Shown in pieces: positions 1 to 5,739 of a stretch of 10,193 nt of DNA. The translations under genes and the position numbers were made by a program. The notes under the pieces are model-generated. The model was given only the letters and a program-made list of their open reading frames with translations, ran no database searches and was not told where the DNA came from. Source of the DNA: Larix sibirica (taxonomy: Eukaryota > Streptophyta > Pinopsida > Pinales > Pinaceae). Every line of letters begins with the position of its first letter. Position 1 is the first letter of the stretch. The stretch lies in contig NWUY0300048847.1 in NCBI GenBank assembly GCA_004151065.3, forward strand, positions 8,730-18,922, given 5' to 3'.

Positions 1-123
1 TCTTATTATATTACTTCCACTTAATTTAGTGTTCTTCCAATCCTTATGAATCTACACAAAATGGTGCTCGAATTTATGATTTGATTTCATCCAATTAAAA
101 ACCAAGTCATGTTGGTTTTCACT

Positions 124-188
124 AAAACCACGTGTTGTTTTCTTTAAAACCACCTGTTGTTTTCTTTAAAACTACCCATTGTTTTTAT
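124..188. repeat. 22-bp tandem repeat, about 3 units
   Basis: Units begin at 124, 146 and 168 and share the pattern AAAACCACSTGTTGTTTTCTTT. The first two differ at one base and the third is more diverged. The second copy of the kb-scale repeat (from 1150) keeps only the last two units. Its left edge therefore falls inside this array, which could have helped misalign or recombine the two copies. The rest of 1-123 is AT-rich and shows nothing I can identify. Confidence 0.8.
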
Positions 189-428
189 ACTTCTTCTGTT
201 ATTCTCGTCTTTTTTTACTTTCTTCTTTTTCTTTCATTTTTTACTTTCTTTTTGGTGTCTCTTTTTTTTACTTTCATTTTATTATTTTCTTTTTTTTTTC
301 TCTCTGTTACTTTATTTTTCTTCTTTCATTTTTTTTTATGCGATCTTCTTCCTTCTTTGCTCTCTCTTTTTTCTTACTTCTTCCTTTTTTTTCGTTTTTT
401 AACTTTCTTTTCTTCTTTTACTTGTTCA
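179..428. other. Pyrimidine-rich low-complexity tract (copy 1)
   Basis: About 250 bases on the + strand are almost entirely T and C, with isolated A and G. Three overlapping frames stay open across it and translate to Phe/Leu/Ser-rich strings. That is expected of TTT/TTC/CTT/TCT codons and is not evidence of a membrane protein. Read on the minus strand, which is the element's own strand, it is a long A/G tract. Confidence 0.85.
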
Positions 429-505
429 AAGACCACAATTTTAGGGAAGCCCTAGGATAATGGTTAAAAACCACAATATGGCCAAAGGCCTGGATCACAA
501 AGGTA

Positions 506-517
506 GCTCTTATACCA
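506..517 (-). other. tRNA-Met primer-binding-site-like motif (copy 1)
   Basis: The + strand reads GCTCTTATACCA. Its complement TGGTATAAGAGC differs at one base from the plant LTR primer-binding site TGGTATCAGAGC, which pairs with the 3' end of initiator tRNA-Met. It is followed by one A and then TG at 519, the same spacing as the better site at 2263-2274. The shared string GCTCT-K-ATACCAATGT is 17 bases long with one difference. I infer a decayed primer-binding site of a nested or related minus-strand element. Chance similarity remains possible. Confidence 0.45.
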
Positions 518-519
518 AT

Positions 520-1140
520 GTAGGCGGTGGATGGGAGGATCATGCAGGCGGTGGCTGCGGCCTACGTCGAGGAGCGCGAGAATAGATGAAAGGGACAAGA
601 GTAGGTTCGGGAGGAGGGAGGTTACGTGGGTGCAGAGGGTGCAAGAAGGGATGGTGTGAGGGGAGTGGGGTGTTGGGTGGTCGCGTGGGCATGAGGAGAT
701 GACAAGAGAAACAGCTGTGAAGGTATTGGTGGAGCCCCGAAGGTAGGATGGGAGGAAGGAATACGAGAAGGGAGAGGGGCACTGGCACGTGAGTGGTAGA
801 GGGGTTGTTGACCGCACAGGTAGAGAAGAGATGGGCATGGAAGACAGGAGCATGAGGGAGGAACAGTGAGGTGGCGATGTGCAGGAGGACGTGGAGGAAG
901 GTGTGGATGTTGTGTGGGAGGAGGCTATGGCATGAGGGAGAGGAATGTGGAGAGGAGTGAGTGAGAAGTTGTGGAGGGAGGCGTGGGGTATTGATGTACA
1001 GGAAGGGATTGGAGGGTTTCAATGGAGAATGTAGCAGAGTGGACGAGATTTTTCAAAAGATATCAATGTGAGCGTGGAGCAGGAATGTAGTGTAGGAGAG
1101 GGAGATTGGGGCATGAATGGGAGGGAAGGCGCAAGGCGAA
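520..1140. other. Purine-rich (G/A) tract (copy 1)
   Basis: About 600 bases are dominated by G and A on the + strand, with many GGG and GGGG runs (for example 609-611, 615-617, 660-663 and 667-670). The minus-strand open frames here are Pro/Ser/His/Leu-rich low-complexity peptides with no domain I recognise. The tract follows the pyrimidine tract directly, so strand composition switches sharply near 440-520. Confidence 0.8.
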
Positions 1141-1148
1141 TTGGAGCT

Positions 1149-1149
1149 N
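1149..1149. other. Single ambiguous base at repeat junction
   Basis: One N sits exactly between the end of copy 1 (GGAGCT) and the start of copy 2 (TTAAAACC) of the kb-scale repeat. This is the typical footprint of two contigs abutted without merging. It may stand for a gap of unknown size. Confidence 0.9.
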
Positions 1150-1184
1150 TTAAAACCACCTGTTGTTTTCTTTAAAACTACCCA

Positions 1185-1431
1185 TTGTTTTTATACTTCT
1201 TCTTTTATTCTCGTCTTTTTTTTACTCTCTTCTTTTTCTTTTAATTTTTACTTTCTTTTTGGAGTCTCTTTTTTTTACTTTCATTTTATTATTTTCTCTT
1301 TTTTTTCTCTCTTTTACTTTATTTTTCTTCTTTCCTTTTTTTATGCGATCTTCTTCCTTCTTCGCTCTCTCTTTTTTCTTATTTCTTCCTTTTTTTTTCT
1401 TTTTTTAACTTTCTTTTCTTCTTTTACTTGG
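1185..1431. other. Pyrimidine-rich low-complexity tract (copy 2)
   Basis: This is the counterpart of the 179-428 tract, almost all T and C on the + strand. It differs from copy 1 by small T-run length changes and substitutions, typical of slippage in homopolymer-rich DNA. It is non-coding in appearance. Confidence 0.85.
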
Positions 1432-1511
1432 TCAAAGACCACAATTTTAGGGAAGCCCTAGGATAATGGTAAAAAACCACAATATGACCAAAGGCCTAGA
1501 TCACAAAGGTA

Positions 1512-1523
1512 GCTCTTATACCA
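1512..1523 (-). other. tRNA-Met primer-binding-site-like motif (copy 2)
   Basis: The motif GCTCTTATACCA, followed by A and then TG at 1525, is identical to that at 506-517. The shared variant base shows that the change away from the usual TGGTATCAGAGC existed before the two copies separated. Confidence 0.45.
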
Positions 1524-1525
1524 AT

Positions 1526-2137
1526 GTAGGCGGTGGATGGGAGGATCATGCAGGCGGTGGTTGCGGCCTATGTCGAGGAGCATGGGAATAGATGAAATGG
1601 ACAAGAGTAGGTTCGGGAGGAGGGAGGTTATGTGGGTGCAAGGAGGGATGGTGTGAGGGGAGTGGGGTGTTGGGTGGTCACGTGGGCATGAGGAGATGAC
1701 AAGAGAAACAACTGTGAAGGTATTGGTGGAACCCCGAAGGTAGGATGGGAGGAAGGAATACGAGAAGGGAGAGGGGCACTAGCACATGAGTGGTAGAGGG
1801 GTTGTTGACCGCACAGGTAGAGAAGAGATGGGCACGAAAGACAGGAGCACGAGGGAGGAACAATGAGGTGGAGATGTGCAGGAGGACGTGGAGGAAGGTG
1901 TGGACGTGGTGTGGGAGGAGGCTATGGCATGAGGGAGAGGAACGTGGAGAGGAGTGAGTGAGAAGTTGTGGAGGGAGGCGTGGGGTATTGATGTATAGGA
2001 AGGGATTGGAGGGTTTGAATGGAGAATGTAGCAGAGTGGACGAGATTTTTCAAAAGATATCAATGTGAGCTTGGAGCAGGAGTGTAGTGTAGGAGAGGGA
2101 GATTGGGGCATGAATGGGAGGGAAGGCGCAAGGCGAA
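1526..2137. other. Purine-rich (G/A) tract (copy 2)
   Basis: This is the counterpart of the 520-1140 tract and keeps most of its GGG runs. The minus-strand open frame at 1779-2225 starts in the leader sequence right of the repeat. It reads as Pro/Ser/His/Thr-rich low-complexity peptide with no gag, protease or polymerase motif. Confidence 0.8.
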
Positions 2138-2145
2138 TTGGAGCT

Positions 2146-2275
2146 ATTGAAGTGTGGAATGGACGATTCATTTTATCCAAGGGCCACTCTATGGTCAAAT
2201 ACCAATTGACGAGAGAAACTCTCACTAATAGCGAGCAACCAGAATCACATGCCCAAGAAGGGGCTCTGATACCAA
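2146..2275 (-). mobile_element. LTR retrotransposon 5' leader with primer-binding site
   Basis: Read on the minus strand, this is the untranslated leader directly after the 5' LTR. The primer-binding site is at 2263-2274: the + strand reads GCTCTGATACCA, the complement of TGGTATCAGAGC. Established knowledge: this 12-mer pairs with the 3' end of initiator tRNA-Met and primes minus-strand DNA synthesis in many plant Ty1-copia elements. One base separates it from the LTR end at 2276. The leader continues as CCCCTTCTTGGGCATG on the minus strand, and no gag start is visible. To the left it merges with the kb-scale repeat. Confidence 0.75.
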
Positions 2276-2548
2276 TGTTACAACCTATCTAGTTGTACTG
2301 GAGACTATCCAAATGGATAAGTCAGCCAATTGTGATAAATCCATAATAAACAATATAATTGATAGATAATTGATAAATATAAAGATGATTATTACAATGA
2401 ATTGTGTAGCCCATATAAATAGGCTTACATGGTGATTATTCACCAAAAAGATGTGTCTCTTAATTAATTATAATTGATGTTATGTTATTTTATTATTATA
2501 TTACTATTAATATTTATTAATGTTTATTTATATATTTTGTTCATTACA
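2276..2548 (-). mobile_element. LTR of a copia-like element, minus orientation
   Basis: On the + strand the segment starts TGTTACAACC next to the primer-binding site and plausibly ends ...TTCATTACA at 2548. That gives about 273 bp with TG...CA termini (TGT...ACA). Read on the minus strand it ends GTTGTAACA followed by TTGGTATCAGAGC, the normal 3' border of a 5' LTR. At 2411-2423 the minus strand has CCTATTTATATGG, a TATA-like core followed by CATTGTAATAATC. The left end is firm. The right end is a best guess, because no second LTR lies in the window for comparison. The element's other LTR would be to the left of base 1, or is lost. A short LTR with a non-coding interior fits a non-autonomous (TRIM/LARD) element. 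Confidence 0.65.
2411..2423 (-). promoter_or_regulatory. Possible LTR TATA element
   Basis: The + strand reads CCATATAAATAGG; the minus strand, the element's transcription strand, reads CCTATTTATATGG. The motif lies mid-LTR, as expected for a U3 core promoter. It also looks like a TATA box on the + strand (TATAAATAGG), so its direction cannot be settled by motif alone. The primer-binding site favours minus. Confidence 0.35.
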
Positions 2549-2758
2549 TCACCTCTAGCTCCTACGTCGAGTCGTCTTCTTCCTCAATGTATACATCTGG
2601 TTCGAACCCATAACCAATTATGCACCTTCATCTCGCCTCAATTACAGAATTGTTGATCGACCGAGAGAAAAAGAATTCTACAAACATTGGGTTTAAAAGA
2701 GCTTGGAGCTGTAGAGAAAGAAGAAATCGAGACACATTCGTTGTTGTTGCTTGGCACG
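2549..2758 (+). other. Leader-like non-coding stretch right of the LTR
   Basis: Composition changes sharply right of the LTR to a balanced, gene-like mix. An open frame enters from the LTR and stops at 2654-2656, but I recognise no protein in it. The palindromic GGTTCGAACCC near 2599 resembles an RNA polymerase III box B, but no convincing box A or tRNA fold accompanies it. The stretch could be the 5' untranslated leader of a lost gene or the host insertion site of the element. Confidence 0.3.
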
Positions 2759-2833
2759 ATGGAGCAAGGTTTTGGCCTAGCTAAGGCAATCGATCATCTT
2801 TATGGTGAGTTCGATCGTTCCATCGTCCAGTGA
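2759..2833 (+). other. Short ATG frame with splice donor; possible first exon
   Basis: An ATG at 2759 opens a 24-codon frame beginning MEQGFGLAKAIDHLY. A perfect plant donor core, G|GTGAGT, falls after codon 15 (GT at 2805-2806). If spliced there, the exon would encode about 15 residues. Without splicing the frame ends at TGA 2831-2833. Codon use looks ordinary and the region is less AT-rich than its surroundings. I do not recognise the peptide and cannot locate the next exon. A relic of a gene start disrupted by repeats is possible, and so is chance. Confidence 0.22.
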
Positions 2834-3009
2834 GGGAACATCCTTGATATGTGGATGATACATGAGGATGCACACTTAATATTATGTTAATCAATTCAAT
2901 TAAGATATTAATATGTTATTTTGAAACCATCGACATTTACCTTATCAATTGTGAATTATGGAGGAAGGAGGTCCATTCATATCTAATTTCGAGGAGTTGA
3001 AATAGGCAT
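2834..3009. other. AT-rich stretch, nothing recognised
   Basis: This links the possible exon to the first 212-bp repeat. Frames are short in all directions, and I see no repeat or regulatory motif I would defend. Confidence 0.5.
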
Positions 3010-3221
3010 GCTTATCGAAGTAATTTATGAAGTGATCATACATCTATAATTAAAAAAATATTTAATTGAATAAGATATAAATATAAGTTAAATGATGACA
3101 AACTTAAACTTAAAATTAAACAAAGGTGGATCAAGAAACCAATCACTATAAGAAACATACATAGATGATGAAATAAACCACTTTTTTACGTGTTTTATCC
3201 AGCCCATCCATCTAGAAAACA
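3010..3221. repeat. 212-bp direct repeat, copy A
   Basis: This aligns without indels to 3223-3434 at an offset of 213 (212 bp plus one N), with six mismatches by my count, or about 97% identity. It begins GCTTATCGAAGTAATTTATG and ends TCTAGAAAACA directly before an N. It has no coding frame of note. Confidence 0.9.
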
Positions 3222-3222
3222 N
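3222..3222. other. Single ambiguous base at second repeat junction
   Basis: A lone N separates the two 212-bp copies, in the same arrangement as at 1149. It marks a probable contig end rather than a sequencing ambiguity in continuous DNA. Confidence 0.9.
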
Positions 3223-3434
3223 GCTTATCGAAGTAATTTATGAAGTGATCATACATATGTAATTAAAAAAATATTTAATTGAATAAGATATTAATATAAG
3301 TTAAATGATGGCAAACTTAAACTTAAAATTAAACAAAGGTGGATCAAGAAACCAATCACTATAAGAAACATACATAGATGATGAAATAAGCCACTTTTTG
3401 ACGTGTTTTATCCAGCCCATCCATCTAGAAAACA
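3223..3434. repeat. 212-bp direct repeat, copy B
   Basis: This is the second copy of 3010-3221, continuing into unique DNA to the right (ACACAAGTAGG...). The mismatches are mostly transitions, such as GATGACA versus GATGGCA and AATAAACC versus AATAAGCC. Confidence 0.9.
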
Positions 3435-3643
3435 ACACACAAGTAGGTGAAAGGTCCTATGTTATTGAGAGGGGTGCTTGCAAGTCAAGCACCACATGTA
3501 TGATGGGGTGTGGGGGTTCCACAATGCAAATTCCTCAAGCATGCATATGTTCTTGGCTTTGGATTTTTGGATGTGTATTGGTTTTCATGCTAACTAACAA
3601 GGGAAGCATGGATCATCGCTCGATATTCATGAGCTTTGAATAA
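3435..3643 (+). other. Unidentified open stretch, no gene called
   Basis: A plus-strand frame is open from 3398 to 3643, but its first codon is TTG. The first in-frame ATG is in CATGTATGATGGGG (about 3496-3502), leaving about 48 residues. The peptide is Cys- and Met-rich with a hydrophobic stretch (CSWLWIFGCVLVFML). Composition is less AT-rich than the DNA to its right. I see no known domain, no splice context and no partner gene. It could be a fragment of a decayed gene or repeat. Confidence 0.2.
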
Positions 3644-3910
3644 AAAACAACTCAAAAAAAATAACTTAAAAAAAAATATGCTAAAAAAACTCTGTTTCAC
3701 AATTGTTCAACTATCTAAGGTGATGTTATATAAGTAAAACAAAATATGGTCTACTTCTTTACTGATATACAATTAATTTCAAATCTTATACAATAAATAT
3801 AAAAAATAGGTAAAGAGTATTTCCAAAAATCTCTCAAAAACACAAGAAATATTTTTTATAATATGAATCTTAAAATTAATGATAAAAACCAAAATGTCAA
3901 GAAATTTTTG
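3644..3910. other. AT-rich intergenic DNA with A-runs
   Basis: The stretch starts with several A-runs (3645-3690) and continues as AT-rich sequence without long frames. No element boundary can be recognised. Confidence 0.5.
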
Positions 3911-4035
3911 ACAATCTTAATTTTTAAATTATAGTTATGTGATTTATTACAATTTCAATTTTTTAAAATAGATGAATGATTTATTACCATCTCAATTTTT
4001 GTAAATAGATGAGTGATTTATTAATCTCAATTTGT
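3911..4035. repeat. 37-bp minisatellite, about 3.5 units
   Basis: Units of the form ACAATCTCAATTTTT...GATGAGTGATTTATT repeat with a spacing of about 37 bp. The GATTTATT core recurs at 3941, 3978 and 4015. Units are degenerate, with roughly one substitution in five to ten bases. An imperfect inverted repeat (GTCAA...TTGAC) lies just to the left at about 3896-3912. Confidence 0.75.
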
Positions 4036-4041
4036 TTTCTA

Positions 4042-4097
4042 GAAATTTCTCTTGGTCATACCTATTTTTGGAAATTTCTCTTAGTCACACCTATTTC
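4042..4097. repeat. 29-bp direct repeat, two units
   Basis: GAAATTTCTCTTGGTCATAC at 4042 recurs as GAAATTTCTCTTAGTCACAC at 4071, each followed by CTATTT. It directly follows the 37-bp array and may have arisen by the same slippage or unequal exchange. Confidence 0.8.
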
Positions 4098-4294
4098 CTT
4101 TCTTAAATTAAATGATGCAAAAACCATTTAAACTTTTACCAATCTTACCTCTTTTACTTACCAACAATCCAATAAAAATGTTTATGAAACATTTATCTAA
4201 ATTATTTAAGCTTTGTATTAAAAATCATAATTATTTTATTTTTCAAATGTGCCAAACTTATCATAATTGGGATAATTTAAACCTATCATAATTT

Positions 4295-4334
4295 GGGTTT
4301 AAGGTGGGTATAATTTATGGGTTTAAGGTGGGTA
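4295..4334. repeat. 24-bp spaced direct repeat
   Basis: GGGTTTAAGGTGGGTA occurs at 4295-4310 and again at 4319-4334, separated by TAATTTAT. Nearby, TATCATAATT also recurs twice (4259 and 4284 area), so this patch is built from short duplicated modules. Confidence 0.75.
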
Positions 4335-4591
4335 CAATTTATTATAACTTAGTTAAATTTTAATAATGTCTTTGTTTTTTGACTTTCTTTTTATAAAATA
4401 TTTTTTTATTTAATACGTATTTAGAATCCATTTTATAAAAGAAAAGCCATAAAATAAGGAGACTATATATATGTATATGGTAATAGTTTAAATATTAGAT
4501 GATTTTACCTTCATTTTTTATTAGTTTTTTTCAAAATCTCGTCAAATTTTTTTAAAATTTTAAATATAAGTAATTAACATTGTATATTATG
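4335..4591. other. AT-rich DNA up to assembly gap
   Basis: The stretch is very AT-rich and contains GACTATATATATGTATATGG at about 4461-4480. No coding frames or identifiable element ends are visible before the NN. Confidence 0.5.
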
Positions 4592-4593
4592 NN
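4592..4593. other. Two-base ambiguity / probable gap
   Basis: NN separates extreme AT-rich DNA on the left from a short GC-rich patch on the right. Unlike the other two N positions, I see no duplicated sequence across it. This could be a true sequence gap of unknown size. Confidence 0.8.
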
Positions 4594-4620
4594 GGTTAAC
4601 GGGAGGGTACGGAGGAGACG

Positions 4621-4638
4621 GACGTTTGGCAAAACGTC
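4621..4638. repeat. Perfect 7-bp hairpin in a GC-rich patch
   Basis: GACGTTT-GGCA-AAACGTC forms a 7-bp stem with a 4-base loop. It lies in a GC-rich patch (4594-4660) that starts abruptly after the NN. The patch resembles neither neighbour and may be the edge of a transposable element or a promoter fragment. Confidence 0.6.
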
Positions 4639-4660
4639 GAAGGGTTAGACTCTTCCTAAA

Positions 4661-5321
4661 AAGACAGCCTCCATTACAAAAATAATGAAACTTCCATACA
4701 ATTATTATGGCTCAATAATAGAGGACTATTTTGTCTTAAAGCCAAAAAGAAAGATGTTAGAAATAAAATATAATTAATTCTTTATTATAAATAAGGATAT
4801 AAAATAAGAATAATTAACCTAAACTTAAAAAACTATAAAACTATAAATTTCAATTAAAATACTTAAATGTAACAATATGCTTATTTCAAGTTTGTATATA
4901 TATGTACCAAAAAAATATATGGATTTGAGATTGTTCAATCAAATCATTTTTATAACATTATTTTTTATAGTGTTTTATTAATCCAATATTATGTTGTGAG
5001 TTGAAGATAATCAAATTAAAAAATTGAAATGGTAAAAAATATTTTGAAATATCATATAATAATAATAGCATTTAATATATAAATATATTAATTAACTCAA
5101 TGTTAAAAATGGAAAATTTTAGGGGCTTATTTTTATTAATTTATTTCACTATAAAGTAATAGCCATGTTTATTAATATCGACCTAAGTGAGATTTAAATT
5201 AGTGAATTATGGTTTATTTTAAGGAAATGATAATAATAACAATTTAATAGTAATAATAAACAAAATTTATGAATAATACATTATATTTTTTTATGAATAA
5301 TAACAATTAATTATATTATTA
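4661..5321. other. AT-rich intergenic DNA, nothing recognised
   Basis: Dominated by A/T with short AAT/TAA-type runs (for example 5055-5095 and 5228-5325). All frames are short. I see no terminal repeat, tRNA or conserved motif. Confidence 0.55.
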
Positions 5322-5543
5322 TTGGGGATACCATACTTTCCAAGAGGAAGAGCAAGGGAACAAGATAAAAATAAGAATATGTCTGAAAAGAGAGAGGTAA
5401 AGGGTGTCACCTACCTAGTCGCCTATGTCATCCATAGAAATCGCGAGGTACTCTGCTCAATCTTGTCTAATACCCATTTTGTAATTTATATCCAATTTGA
5501 CCATATATACCCATTCTATTACCATGGATTTCATACAAATTAA
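5322..5543 (+). other. Unidentified open stretch, no gene called
   Basis: A frame of 73 codons is open here but begins at TTG. The first in-frame ATG (ATGTCTGAAAAG) is about 20 codons in, leaving roughly 54 residues with no known domain. The left half is less AT-rich and includes a lysine/arginine-rich run around KNMSEKREVKG. The right half becomes AT-rich and aromatic. I would treat it as non-coding unless transcripts support it. Confidence 0.15.
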
Positions 5544-5739
5544 CGCAACATAATTTAAACATATTATGGTCGCCTAAATACACATATTCAAATAGTAATA
5601 TTACAGGCAATTTAAGCATGAAACATATACCATGCCAAGCAATTCCATGCATTTAGATATTCACAAAACAATAAATAATCAATATGTAAACAAATATATG
5701 AATTCATAACATTTTCGTACATAGTAAGACACTTATCTT
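5544..5739. other. AT-rich stretch, nothing recognised
   Basis: Two partly overlapping minus-strand frames of about 60 codons cross this region without a domain, conserved motif or supporting context. I see no repeat. Confidence 0.45.

Larger units (their letters stand above)
144..1148. repeat. kb-scale direct repeat, copy 1
   Basis: This unit aligns almost end to end with 1150-2145. Both begin TTAAAACCACCTGTTG and end GGCGAATTGGAGCT. They differ by scattered substitutions and a few small indels. The clearest indel is 9 bp near 631-650, where copy 1 has an extra GGGTGCAGA-like unit. In order, the copy holds a pyrimidine-rich block, a conserved linker (about 430-520) with an LTR-primer-like motif, and a long purine-rich block. 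Open frames on both strands encode only Phe/Leu/Ser-rich or Pro/Ser/His-rich low-complexity peptides, so I do not call genes. It probably belongs to the internal region of the minus-strand LTR element whose LTR lies at 2276-2548. Confidence 0.9.
1150..2145. repeat. kb-scale direct repeat, copy 2
   Basis: This is the second copy of 144-1148, in the same orientation and a few bases shorter because of small deletions. It runs without a break into unique sequence (ATTGAAGTG...) that leads to the primer-binding site at 2263 and the LTR. Many differences from copy 1 are CG versus TG or CA, as expected from decay of methylated cytosines. The long open frames inside it (Phe/Leu-rich on +, Pro/Ser/His-rich on -) are composition artefacts. 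Confidence 0.9.

Noticed and set aside
132-460. Three overlapping plus-strand frames of 81-107 codons, Phe/Leu/Ser-rich, resembling membrane proteins
   Set aside because: They come from an almost pure T/C tract in which stops are rare in every frame. The longest opens from TTG, and the same artefact recurs in copy 2 (1117-1461).
464-1022. Minus-strand Pro/Ser/His-rich frames of 129 and 160 codons
   Set aside because: They are complements of a purine-rich tract. No domain is recognisable, and the copy-2 counterparts are broken into different lengths, which argues against coding constraint.
1779-2225. 148-codon minus-strand frame as a possible gag of the LTR element
   Set aside because: Its position after the primer-binding site is right for gag, but the peptide is low-complexity Pro/Ser/Thr/His with no zinc knuckle or capsid-like pattern, and it extends into the purine-rich repeat.
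2590-2615. GGTTCGAACCC as a tRNA T-arm or SINE box B
   Set aside because: The motif is palindromic and matches box B, but the T-stem would pair only about three bases, and no box A lies at the required distance on either strand.
3398-3643. 81-codon plus-strand frame as a small secreted or membrane protein
   Set aside because: The first codon is TTG and the first ATG is about 35 codons in. The left part lies in a duplicated repeat, and there is no known domain.
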